Source of the DNA: Yarrowia lipolytica
Taxonomy: Eukaryota; Ascomycota; Dipodascomycetes; Dipodascales
Length of the DNA: 64,000 nt
Assembly: GCF_001761485.1 (NCBI RefSeq)
Contig: NC_090774.1
Coordinates: 1,860,001-1,924,000 of the forward strand
Reading direction: 5' to 3'
Program-made: the position numbers and the translations under genes
In this document: piece by piece, positions 23,601-32,447 of the stretch
Numbering within the stretch: position 1 is the first letter of the stretch
How the letters are laid out: each line of letters starts with the position of its first letter
Notes under the pieces: generated by a model
Databases searched by the model: none
Told to the model about the DNA's origin: nothing
Seen by the model: the letters and a program-made list of their open reading frames with translations, nothing else

Positions 23601-24353
23601 GTCTCGGGCCTCATCTTCGATTTTTTGGGCCTGCCACAGTCTCCACAGCTGCTGCTTCACAACGGCCTCGTCTCGCTCTGCGGCCTTGGCGGTGTACGCG
23701 TCGTAACGGTCCTTGAGCTCAACGTAGTGCTTCTTCTCAGCGTTGTAGGTACGTCGTCGCTGCCAGGCTGCGTTGCTTCGCTCAGTCTGGACATCTAGCT
23801 CCTCCTTGAGACGGTCGTATTCGGGCTTGAGATCGATGGAGCCAGAGGTGATTTCAATCAGCTTGGACAAGTCTTGAGGCGACTGACTGGCAATCTGCTC
23901 CACATCTCCCTGGAAGACCAGGAAATTTCGGGCCTTGACCAGAATGTTTTCCTTCTTCATGGTGGCATTGTATTCGCCTGACGACGTGACCTTGTTGTTG
24001 ATTCGGTACTCAGACGTGCCCGAGGGTGTGATGGTTCGCTTGAGCTTGAGTAGGTCTCCATTTGACTTTTCGTACTCCACCAGAACGTATGCCGACGTGG
24101 CTTCCTGAGACTGGGTCGAGCTGACTTCCTCGCCACGCATGATTCGGCCTCGGTAGATGAGGTCCTTGAGCTGGGTGGATCGGAGCTGCGAAGACCGCAC
24201 TCCGAGCACAAACGAGATGGCGTCCATCATGTTGGACTTACCCGAACCGTTGGGGCCGATGATGGCCGAGAACGACGAGTCACCGAGATCCACACGGTGC
24301 GTATCACGGTACGACTTGAAGTTGCACAGCTCAATAGCCTTGAGGGTGCCCAT
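20691..24353 (-). CDS. SMC1: Cohesin ATPase subunit Smc1
   Basis: A 1220-residue SMC protein, close to the 1225 of S. cerevisiae Smc1. The N-terminal head has GPNGSGKSN (Walker A, Lys39). Long coiled coils run from about residue 170 to 500 and 680 to 1050, separated by a hinge with VHGLVYDLCKP and a GLMTGG end. The C-terminal head has the signature LSGGE at about 1123-1127 and Walker B FFVLDEIDAALD near 1148-1159. Smc1 pairs with Smc3 and the kleisin to form the cohesin ring that holds sister chromatids. The TTQKGHHGG run after the hinge glycine motif is typical of Smc1. The start at 24353 gives the canonical MGTLKAIELCNFKSY; upstream in frame there is only non-ATG sequence. RFA1 is divergent from it across about 1 kb. 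Confidence 0.97.
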   Translation of the reverse strand: MGTLKAIELCNFKSYRDTHRVDLGDSSFSAIIGPNGSGKSNMMDAISFVLGVRSSQLRSTQLKDLIYRGRIMRGEEVSSTQSQEATSAYVLVEYEKSNGDLLKLKRTITPSGTSEYRINNKVTSSGEYNATMKKENILVKARNFLVFQGDVEQIASQSPQDLSKLIEITSGSIDLKPEYDRLKEELDVQTERSNAAWQRRRTYNAEKKHYVELKDRYDAYTAKAAERDEAVVKQQLWRLWQAQKIEDEARDQIEGGDAAIQNAEGAVQEAAQEVENVAAKYASDKKRLLKQERSAKKRADVILEHKQQLVPVAERIAVVSGNISRHEARYGTVEADLLRHQDEVKQTRGSLKMVQDASSEFERDLSSKQKESGGVIRTDEDAAEYSTLKNEVHKRSLAEQAEIETVKRKLRPVLDHKRALEQAQEDSELKVKEFKSEFGVYQTQLKEAEEVLKTHQSALRTQSESLARVVDEQTTRRRVELELGDKLGVVANRLIELNAVKRQTERERRLKETVANLKHVFSAQKVHGLVYDLCKPKEKRHDLAVETILGKDIDSIVVDSFKTAQDCIAYLKEQQGGLASFIPLDTIKAMPVNSSLRSRLRGAVLAIDAISFSSQYERAFQYVCGSAIVCDDLKEAKRLGWSLNVKAVTTDGSVIHKAGLMTGGTTQKGHHGGKRASKWDESEVTKLQAEKDALVLELQTVGRQKFDPERQDTLQREVDKVRQEVSAAQKHVASLKDRLKDINSQLKYYSEEAAKSKKQIASTASDLEKLETQKATIQQRLDEVWYTVFSSYCTRVGVTVEDVFAYEQTHGSLSAGAERKRLAFSQQIATLESQLKFGSKRVDECKGRLAKIRQSIDDDKAAVDGWEADEAQLREDIGILEEKARAEAKQVQKLTAAVQNASTESNAAKEHLSRAQGVVDNLRRKLAQSETELETAATQRYEVLRECKIEGIELPLVSGDLESVPLVEGDDSQMDIDIEVDFSSLPQGIRRLADDSTLVSKIKALQAELERINPNLKAVSRLEQVEAEGASIEAESKREREALQELQAQFREVRDARCDKFNAAFEHISGVIDATYKELTRSDAFPLGGSATLTVEDEHEPYLEGIKYHAMPPMKRFREMELLSGGEKTMAALALLFSIHSFHPSPFFVLDEIDAALDNANVQRVANYIRKHAGSKCQFIVISLKRGLYTHGECLVGIYRDQEVNSSKILTMDLRSYPDT

Positions 24354-24500
24354 AGTGTTGTGATGGTGTTGTGATGGTGTGTGGTGATGTTGTGTTGAAG
24401 TGTACGCGTGTTGGTGGTAGAATGACAATTTACATTTCACTCGCGTCCATCTAAACTTTATTTTGGAATAAAAATACAGTAAAAGAAATAAAAGAAAATA

Positions 24501-24541
<41 letters not shown>

Positions 24542-25398
24542 ATAAAAGAAAAAAAAAAAATAAAAGAAAAAAAAAGAAATACTTTGTAAATTACGAAGAA
24601 AACAAAAATATAACTCAAGTACAAGTACTTGCTGGTTTCTCGTTATAGACATTGCGAACCACACGCACGATAATTCAGAGCTCCACGCGAATTCAGCTCC
24701 ACACGATTCAGAAGCTATCAAACCAAACCTCAACGGACTGGTACTATCTGTAGAACATCAATGATAACGACTGTTGTTGTCGTCAAAACTGGTTGCTCCG
24801 GTCGAGCTGCTGTGGATCGATACTGTCTGGACAAGACTATTACTACAAGCCTATACCACTGATCTTCAGTTGAAAACAACTCAATGCGGGGTGATGGCGA
24901 ATACCGATTGGAATTGGGACAGGAAAATCAGTTATCTCCAAGCTCGAGGGGAAATATCGTATCTTTTTGTGTTTTTTTCAGACGTATTCAAGTCTCAATC
25001 TTCCAAATACTGTATGCATCGCTCGTCCAGTAGCCTGCCTAAAGTTTTTGATGCGAACGCGTAAACAATAAAAGATGCGCATGTATGATACTGTTTAGGG
25101 GGTAGTCTAGACGACGCTACCATGGACCTCGAAATGGTTGGACCAGTACAGAAATTGAAGGAAAAGAAGGAGCAGAGGCTCAGAATATGGCAGTAAAGAG
25201 GATATCCACTGACCCCCCCTCCATGTTCCTGTTTCTCTAAATTTTGCCACCGCCACTCCGCGACAAGGTTCGCTTCTTACCCTACTTAATTAAGAGTGTG
25301 CACGCCTGCGCGACGCGTTCTTTCCAAAATTCATCTGCTTGTTTTCTACGCTCCACAGCAACACACACACACATACACACAAGACCACAAGATACAAG
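24354..25398. other. Divergent SMC1-RFA1 promoter region with A-rich repeat
   Basis: A run of AAATAAAAG-type A-rich repeats occupies about 24470-24590. A palindromic motif CAAGTACAAGTACTTG lies near 24616-24632. Just before the RFA1 start is a short CA-rich run (about 25360-25385) in what should be its 5' leader. No gene is seen. Confidence 0.55.
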
Positions 25399-27168
25399 AT
25401 GACGTTTGAGCTATCGACCGGATTTTTCGACGCCGTGGAGAACGCCACCAGCCGAGATGAGCTGCCTGAAAAGTTTCGGGCTCCAATTCTCCAGATTGTG
25501 CGGCCCATGAGCGAGCTGCCCGGCAAGAACAGATTCAAGGTGACTCTGTTTGACGGAGAAAAGCCCGGCATGGTGTTCGGCGACCTGGACAACCTGCCCC
25601 AAGAACGACCGGGCAAATTCGACATTGTCAAGCTCAGCAACTTTGAGCTGGTCATGGCCAAACAGCGAGGAGTCGTCTACGTCCACCAGATGGACTTCTT
25701 GAGCCACGCCGACGCGGCTCTGGGACTCGATACCGAAGAGGATGCTGAGCTTCCTGGTGGCGCTGCTGCTACTGCTCCTGCTGCTGCCACCAGCAACCCC
25801 ACCCCTGCCAAGCGAATGGCTTCTACCAACGAGATTCCTGCTGGTGTCCAGGCCCAGGGATTCCCCGCCACTGTGATGCCCATTGAGCGACTTTCGCCTT
25901 ACCAGAACAAGTGGGCCATCAAGGTCCGAGTCACTTCCAAGGCCGACAAGAAGAAGTTCTCCAACACCAAGGGAGAGGGCCAGCTCTTCAATGTCACCTT
26001 TATCGACGAGACGGGCGAAATTCGAGCCACCGGCTTCAACCAGGAGGTGGATAAGTTCTACCCCATGCTGGAGGAGGGCCAGGTTTACTACGTGACTCAA
26101 TGCCGAGTCTCCATGGCTAACAAGAAGTTCTCCAACGTGAACAATGACTACGAGCTGGTGTTTGGCCGAGACACGGTTATCATCCAGGCGGACGAGGCCG
26201 AGGCCGCTGCTATCCCCACAGCCAATTACTCGTTTGTGACTCTCGATAAGCTGCAGGATGTTGAAGTTGGCAACAATGTTGACGTTCTTGGTGTCGTCCA
26301 GAACGTTGGTCCCCTGGAAGACGGCGTGGCCAAGGCTACTGGCAACCCCTATAAGCGACGAAACCTCATGTTGGGAGACAAGAGTGGATTTGCCACCCGT
26401 CTGACTTTCTTTGGAGAGAAGGCCACTTCCTTCGACGAGGGAACTGTTCCTGTTGGCACCATTATCGCCATCAAGGGCGCCCGCGTTGGCGACTTTAACG
26501 GCCGAAACCTGTCCACCAGTCACAGCTCCACTATTGCCGTGGAACCAGCCATCGACGAGACCTACGCGCTCAAGGGATGGTATGCCTCTGAGGGTAAGCA
26601 GACGAGCTTTAAGCAGCTGCAGACAACTACCACCAACAAGCCTGTGGCCGCCACACCCATTGATGTCGCCACATCCAGCTACGGACAGTCAGAAAAGCCC
26701 GACTACTACACCCTACAGGCTTGGGTCGTGCACGTTCGAACCGGCAACTTTGCATACCCTGCTTGTCAGACTCCGGACTGTAACAAAAAGGTGGTCGAGC
26801 ATGGTGACGAGTGGCGATGCGAAAAGTGTGAAAAGAACATGGATAAACCTCTTTACAGATACATCCTCTCCATCAACGTGGGAGATGCCACAGGAAGCAT
26901 GTGGCTGACGGCATTCAACGAGCCTGCTGAAGTGATTATGGGCATGACCGCAGATCAATTGACCGAGATCCAGACTAGCCAAGGAGACGATGAGTTTGAG
27001 CAAGCTGTTCAGAAGGTCACCGGCAAACAGTACACTCTGCGATGCCGATCCAAGCAGGAGTTTTACAACGAAGAATCCAAGGCTCGTCACCAGGTTCTTA
27101 CGGCGCAGGCGCTCGACTATCTCAAGGATATTGATGAGCTCATCAAGGACCTCGACCAATACATGTAA
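25399..27168 (+). CDS. RFA1: Replication protein A large subunit (RPA70)
   Basis: A 589-residue protein with the RPA70 layout: an N-terminal OB fold (about residues 1-115), an Ala/Pro-rich linker, DNA-binding OB folds A and B from about residue 160 to 410, and C-terminal OB fold C with its zinc ribbon formed by Cys456, Cys461, Cys474 and Cys477 (ACQTPDC and WRCEKC). YQNKWAIKVRVTSK marks the start of domain A. The RPA heterotrimer coats single-stranded DNA in replication, repair and recombination. The ATG at 25399 follows a CA-rich leader; the frame is open further upstream only through non-ATG sequence that reads as THTHT repeats. An antisense frame of 370 codons over this gene is a by-product of its codon usage. 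Confidence 0.96.
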   Translation: MTFELSTGFFDAVENATSRDELPEKFRAPILQIVRPMSELPGKNRFKVTLFDGEKPGMVFGDLDNLPQERPGKFDIVKLSNFELVMAKQRGVVYVHQMDFLSHADAALGLDTEEDAELPGGAAATAPAAATSNPTPAKRMASTNEIPAGVQAQGFPATVMPIERLSPYQNKWAIKVRVTSKADKKKFSNTKGEGQLFNVTFIDETGEIRATGFNQEVDKFYPMLEEGQVYYVTQCRVSMANKKFSNVNNDYELVFGRDTVIIQADEAEAAAIPTANYSFVTLDKLQDVEVGNNVDVLGVVQNVGPLEDGVAKATGNPYKRRNLMLGDKSGFATRLTFFGEKATSFDEGTVPVGTIIAIKGARVGDFNGRNLSTSHSSTIAVEPAIDETYALKGWYASEGKQTSFKQLQTTTTNKPVAATPIDVATSSYGQSEKPDYYTLQAWVVHVRTGNFAYPACQTPDCNKKVVEHGDEWRCEKCEKNMDKPLYRYILSINVGDATGSMWLTAFNEPAEVIMGMTADQLTEIQTSQGDDEFEQAVQKVTGKQYTLRCRSKQEFYNEESKARHQVLTAQALDYLKDIDELIKDLDQYM

Positions 27169-27316
27169 TGGGGGATTGGTGTTACTAGTTGTTATGAATG
27201 ATGGGGGTATATATAGTTTATGAAAGATTGTAATTTAGCGCAAGCAAGTAGTTCTGTCGTGAGTTCATCATTCATCATTATCTATAATCAGTTCTTGTGG
27301 CAAACACTGTCGTTGG

Positions 27317-29317
27317 CTACCTGTTAGTAATCCGCTTCCACACGTTCAACGCTACAGCATCCACAGCACCGAGATTAGGAGCTGCAACACTCTGCTGCAC
27401 CTTGAACAGCTTGGTGTGGGTTCGGTTCCATACACCCACTGCAGCGGCACCCGTACTGTACCCTGTGCCCACAGTGTCAGCTAGGGAGGTCACTTGACGA
27501 CCCACGCGAGCCTCATGGGTGTAGAGACTGGTCCAAATGAGAGATAGATACCAGCCAAGAAGCACTGGGTCCCACTGAAACTCAATCTTGTGGAACTTTG
27601 TGGGCTGCACAGGAGGATTGAGGGTGCCTATAGTGTCGATCATCGTGGAGGGTGTGTCTTTAGTGGTCTTGGGCTCGTCGCTAGCAGGGCTTGTGCTGGA
27701 GCTTGGTGGTGGTACTGCGGAGTATGTGTTCAACCCAGGGACAGAGGACTCAATCATGGCGTAGACCGTGTCAATGGTGTCGAGTGGAAGGTCTTCTAGC
27801 CATGACAAGTCCTCCTCACCATTTGTAGGCTCCTTTCCTTTCTCCTTCACGAGGCGATGCAGCTTTTCAAATGACGACCGTCGCTTCTGTAGAACAAAGA
27901 CAAGCGACTTGTTGGCCTGAAAGTTGTATTCAAGCATGGCGTTGATGGACTCCAGGGTGAGCTCCAACAGGAAGCGGTTTGTGGAGTTGGCGAACAAGAA
28001 GGAGGGCGATGACAGAACGTCGAAAATGTCAACCAGCTGGCACGACACCGTGTAGTCGATATGCTTGGCCTGCACAGACAGGTTGTAGATGCATTCAACC
28101 AGAGTGGGGATGATGGGGTTGATTTCTTCACGAGGTTGAGTGATGACAGAGAAGAGCTGGCCAAGCACATAGTTGAAATTCACAGTGCCATCGTCGAACG
28201 AAGACACAACCACATCATCATCACTCAGATAGAGCAGGAAGTTACTGAGCAGCCTCAGAGTCTGCGTGCTCTCACACATTTTGATTTGTTGCAGAATCGA
28301 TAGAATGATGTTGTCGAGGTACCCCTTCTTTAGAAGCCACGGCAAGAATCGCTTGTTGGTCTGAATGATCTCCCATAACAAACAGATAATCTCGTTGGTG
28401 CGTGTTTCCTTCTTGCCAGTCAAAATGGAGCCAGAGGAGGCCGAGAACTTGGCCAGAATCTCGCTAATGTGTCTTGCAATGAACTCAAAGTCCACATCCT
28501 GCTTGAGTTTGCCCAGAAAGTATCTGAAGTTGTTCTTCACGCCCGGCTCCGGGGGGTAGTAGACAACAAGCAGAAGCAACAGTTCCAGGGCCCAGAACGC
28601 CGTCTGAGAGCCCCCAAACACGACTGTTTGGAAGGCATTGGCATCGCGCAACAACCGCACCAGCGACAAGTTGAGCAGAGAGCACAGTAGCAACAGGGTG
28701 TCGCTCTTACCAAGCCCGCTGACAATGCACGTGAGAAACCGGGAGCCCTGCGTGGTAACATGGTTAACACTAGTGTACAGCTGTTTGCACGAGCAGCACA
28801 CGAGTAACCTGAGAATCTCGCAGCGATTTCCCTCCTGCGCGCTGGTCACCCCTCCTTCCACGCTGTGACAACCCACTCCCATTTCCCAGATTTGCGAGGT
28901 GCCGCATAGCTTTTTATTGAACAAAAGCGACACGAGCTTTGTCACCAGCTTCTCGCCCAGAATGTCGTTGCTCCAGAAGAGATCGTCATCAAACGTCTTG
29001 GTGCCACTTTCAAACACAATTGGTAGCACCCTGGTGAGAACGCGAATGCAATTGAGCAGTTGCGGCTCGGGCGTTGTATCGTCGCAATTGATAATCTGTT
29101 GGCTCACGACTCGGACCAGAGTGGCTATATTGTCTGGAAAAGTCTGGAGCGCCGTTCGGACATCGTTCTCGCCCACCAGTGTGAAGATGTCGCTGGCGTT
29201 TTCCGGAACCATCCATAATTTGCTCCAGAAGATGGTATCTGATTCAGGAATGCTGGAATCCGTCGACAACCGGAAAATCTCGGTGCGAAACGTCTGTTTC
29301 GACTCGGTTTGGCCCAT
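27317..29317 (-). CDS. HID1 family protein (Ecm30/Ftp105-like)
   Basis: A 666-residue protein that opens MGQTESKQTFR, matching the start of HID1 family proteins and giving a consensus N-myristoylation glycine. The rest is a helical repeat-type protein with many Leu-rich segments. Family members (animal HID1, S. pombe Ftp105, S. cerevisiae Ecm30) are peripheral Golgi proteins acting in secretory sorting; Ftp105 recruits the deubiquitinase Ubp5. The segment FHKIEFQWDPVLLGWYLSLIW near the C-terminus has the conserved FxW...W pattern of the family end. A Pro/Ser/Thr-rich loop (about residues 540-580) is probably disordered. The start at 29317 is the only ATG that gives the myristoylation motif. 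The gene converges with RFA1, 148 bp apart. Confidence 0.85.
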   Translation of the reverse strand: MGQTESKQTFRTEIFRLSTDSSIPESDTIFWSKLWMVPENASDIFTLVGENDVRTALQTFPDNIATLVRVVSQQIINCDDTTPEPQLLNCIRVLTRVLPIVFESGTKTFDDDLFWSNDILGEKLVTKLVSLLFNKKLCGTSQIWEMGVGCHSVEGGVTSAQEGNRCEILRLLVCCSCKQLYTSVNHVTTQGSRFLTCIVSGLGKSDTLLLLCSLLNLSLVRLLRDANAFQTVVFGGSQTAFWALELLLLLVVYYPPEPGVKNNFRYFLGKLKQDVDFEFIARHISEILAKFSASSGSILTGKKETRTNEIICLLWEIIQTNKRFLPWLLKKGYLDNIILSILQQIKMCESTQTLRLLSNFLLYLSDDDVVVSSFDDGTVNFNYVLGQLFSVITQPREEINPIIPTLVECIYNLSVQAKHIDYTVSCQLVDIFDVLSSPSFLFANSTNRFLLELTLESINAMLEYNFQANKSLVFVLQKRRSSFEKLHRLVKEKGKEPTNGEEDLSWLEDLPLDTIDTVYAMIESSVPGLNTYSAVPPPSSSTSPASDEPKTTKDTPSTMIDTIGTLNPPVQPTKFHKIEFQWDPVLLGWYLSLIWTSLYTHEARVGRQVTSLADTVGTGYSTGAAAVGVWNRTHTKLFKVQQSVAAPNLGAVDAVALNVWKRITNR

Positions 29318-29865
29318 TGATGTGCAAGTCGGTATATTGAGGGTGGTCAGATGGCCTGAACCTAAATCTCGCGTACAGGGTGATAAGGGTAAGGGTTGGA
29401 TTGTGAGATGCAGGCAAAAATAAATAAATTGTGATAACATAGCGTAGAAGTAGAAGCAGAAGTAGAAGTACTTGTACAAGTGCTCGTGATTCATAACGTG
29501 TACTTTGTTTAATATTTTCTAAATCAATTTTTAATACGTTAATAGTCGGATTTTTTTTTTTTTACATTTTCATAATTTTAATTCATTTTTAATTTACTTT
29601 TCCAAGCAGAGTTTTATTGAATTAATTCTGTTTCACGTTAGGTAGGTGTTTAAGTAAATTTAAAGTAGAAAAGTAAATAAATAAATAGATAAATAAATAA
29701 AAAGGAAAAAAATGAAAATAAAAAAACGTCCATGTCCAACCTCACCACCGACTCCATTCAAAAATCCAATGCTTAATTCATTATTTATGCTTGCTATGTA
29801 CACTTTTACACGTTTAGACAGCCCAACCCATTACAGGTCGAGCATCCCTTCCACCATCACCACTT
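29318..29865. other. Intergenic AT-rich region
   Basis: This 548 bp lies between the HID1-type start and the CBP4 stop on the same strand. It has a palindromic GTACTTGTAC motif near 29469-29478, T and A runs near 29551-29563, and an AAATAAAT run at about 29673-29702. No gene is seen. Confidence 0.5.
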
Positions 29866-30306
29866 CTACCACCATCCCTTCTTGTTCTTTTCCTCTTCCT
29901 CCTTCTTGGCGATGGCAGCCAGCTCGTTCTTGATTCGCTCGTTTCGATCCTGGTCATTTCGAGCCTCGATCTCCTTCATCTTTTCTCGCACAGCCACATT
30001 GAAATCAATGGGCTTGGAAGCCATGGGCCCAACCTTCCAGATGGGCTCGTTGGTCTTGGACTGGGCAATGGCCTCCTTGACAAACTCGTTGAAATACTCC
30101 TGCCGAGCATCTCGCTCCAGCATGTATCGCTCTCGCAACTCGGGGTTCATTCGTCGCACAATATCTTCTTCGGAAGGAGTGGCATAGCGGTATCCCAGAT
30201 ATGCCGATCCGATGACGCCGACGGCAAACAGACCAAACTTGGGCCAGTTGGGCACGCCGGGCCGCGACCGGAACATTTCGACAATCGGCCAGTTTTCTAA
30301 TCTCAT
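29866..30306 (-). CDS. CBP4: Cytochrome bc1 complex assembly factor Cbp4
   Basis: A 146-residue protein with one predicted membrane segment (about residues 24-41, FGLFAVGVIGSAYLGYRY). It is followed by features of fungal Cbp4: ATPSEEDIVRRMNPELRERY (the TP and PELR motifs) and EPIWKVGPM, matching the IWKTGP of S. cerevisiae Cbp4, then a charged coiled-coil tail ending KKGWW, comparable to the yeast WWRFW end. Cbp4 sits in the inner mitochondrial membrane and binds newly made cytochrome b with Cbp3-Cbp6 during complex III assembly. Start at 30306; an internal ATG ten codons later is a possible alternative. Identification is by motif recall rather than alignment. Confidence 0.85.
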   Translation of the reverse strand: MRLENWPIVEMFRSRPGVPNWPKFGLFAVGVIGSAYLGYRYATPSEEDIVRRMNPELRERYMLERDARQEYFNEFVKEAIAQSKTNEPIWKVGPMASKPIDFNVAVREKMKEIEARNDQDRNERIKNELAAIAKKEEEEKNKKGWW

Positions 30307-32396
30307 GATTGTGTGTGTATGAGCGTGTGAGTGAGGTTATGACCAATGATGATGATGGTAATGTGGACAAGGTGATAAATCCTAATTAGACTACCTGTCC
30401 CACTCAGGTTATGAGTTAAGAGGAGGGATGACCAGTCTGGAATGGCTTAGAAAAAAGAAAGATTGGGGGTATTATAATATTCAAACTGGCAATTAGGTGC
30501 TAATTTGACGTTTCATCTAGCAGTCAAATACTCATAATCTGTGACACTGTCATAATCTGTCCCAACCACGTCCCAATTAAGGTCCATATACAGATATTTC
30601 AAAAAAAATATCGAAATAAGAGTAAATAAACCTCTGCACCAACATCTTCGCTTAAGAATGGCTTATATGACTTATTGTTATATCTCAAATGTTCCCTGGA
30701 AGCTCCGAAAACTCCTGCTTGTACCACTCATAACCTGACGTCCCCCCATTTCGACGGATTTTAGCGTGGGGGGCATTCAACCTGCAAAACCTGGGGCTGC
30801 ATTAACCCTAGGCAAAAGGGCACGTGACCAACCTTATTTTGAAATGTCCACGTCATAAGCAGATCGTCGTGAGTAACCTACTTTTTGAGGGAAGGGGCTG
30901 GTAATTGTGAGGAATGTAGTTGTCGGATTCGAGTTTGAGGGGTTCAATTTTTTCGCCAATCGAGATACAACTCATAATTACAAGTACTTAGTTTCATCAA
31001 GTGCATCTGTGGAACATTTGGTCATGCACACCACGGACTATTGTATTTTTAGGTGAGTGATTGGTGACATGATAGTCGATGAGACACGGACAGTTTGCTG
31101 GCCGGGGGTTTGGGTTCTTTTGAGTGGGTTTTTTATATATTTTATATATTTTATGGATTTTTTGATTTTTCAATTATTTTCATTCATTTTCTTCCATTTT
31201 CATCCATTTTATTCCAAAATCCCCCAAATCCCCCAAATCCTCCAAATTATTCCAAATGATTCCAAATTCCCCGTTATTCCAACTCGATCGATAATGAAAA
31301 TCACTCCATGCCTACTGCACACACAGCTCATTAGCTACAAGTACAAGATCGAACTTGCTTGTACAAGACTTTTCCAGTCTCAATTTCGGTTTATTAGCTT
31401 CTCTGTTCCATATGATTCTGTGCCTGCGGTCGGGATCACTGAGTCAGAAAAGCTTATTTTCACCCGTGTTTGCTCCGGTTTGTTTTCGTGCCGAGGCAGG
31501 ACCAGTTAGAGCGACGTCGGGGATTTGCCGGTGGAAAAAAAAAAAAAAGAGGTGGTGGACATGGTCATGGAGCAGCAGACTCCCGCAGCAGAACAGTCTG
31601 CGAGTCCAACTACTTGGCCAAAGCGACTTGTTCTACAACTTGGCCAACTTTCAGTCTTATTCTCCAATAAGAACCGTCCTCAGCGGTCTACACTCTGCTG
31701 TGTCTTTTGCGCGCGCCTTTTGCTCCTTTTTTTTGCTCCTTTTGCTCCATAGTTGGTTTTACAACTGTATACACACACATACTATGTACAACAGCACTCT
31801 ATTGTTCGATTCGGCGGACTTGAGTGTGGGGACATGTGGGGGGGGGTAGTTACAACGACGGATATAAGAATGGGTTTTTTTGGGCCAAAAAAAAAAAAAA
31901 AAAGAAGAAGAAGAAAAAAAGAGTATAGCGAAATACACAGAAACCGGTCAATCACCACTCAATGGTCAACCGCCACTTGTCTTCTCCCCAGCAGAAGCAA
32001 CGCTCCCGCTCGTTGCAGGCTACATGGACTGTGTTACACGCACATAGACAAAGTACTCCAATCTCGCTCTCACCTCGGGTGCTTGTGGTCAAAGAATCAT
32101 GTCGATTGCAAATGCAACTGGTGGAGGTTAAAACGTGTACCCCAACTTTGCCGAGCGTCCGACAAGTGTCGAAAACGAGGTCTAAAAACGGCAATAATGG
32201 GCGGCGACAAGGGCCAAAGTCGAGAACGGGGCGAATTGGATATGTTCCATCCCTGCGGCGGCCGTCTTGGGGTCAACAGACGCTTTTCTTTGGCCCCTCT
32301 GGTCCCCAGATTCCCCGTTTGACCTTCAAATCCGCCTGCATATCCCTATAACCTTAATTTGCCCACTCGGTCTGTGGGGGCCGAGAGCACAGAGAC
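30307..32396. other. 2.1 kb upstream region of malate synthase, no gene seen
   Basis: The stretch between divergent CBP4 and malate synthase holds no credible protein. Features: an E-box GGCACGTGACC near 30818-30828, T-rich ATTTT repeats at 31120-31205 followed by CCCCAAAT repeats at 31220-31270, an A run at 31536-31549 and a poly-purine run at 31889-31921. The right end should contain the carbon-source control sites expected for a glyoxylate-cycle gene, but I cannot assign particular sites. Confidence 0.45.
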
Positions 32397-32403
32397 TATA
32401 TAA
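32397..32403 (+). promoter_or_regulatory. TATA box of malate synthase
   Basis: TATATAA stands 52 bp before the donor site of the first exon, so the predicted first exon is very short and ends in the adenine of the start codon. Position and sequence are typical of a strong yeast core promoter. Confidence 0.65.
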
Positions 32404-32447
32404 GCAAGCGGATCCCCAGTCCCCAGCTTTGGATTCTATCTGCAAAC

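Noticed and set aside
25411-26523. 370-codon minus-strand open frame
   Set aside because: Antisense shadow of RFA1.
31057-31509. 150-codon frame in T-rich DNA before malate synthase
   Set aside because: Built from ATTTT and CCCAAAT repeats; no credible protein.
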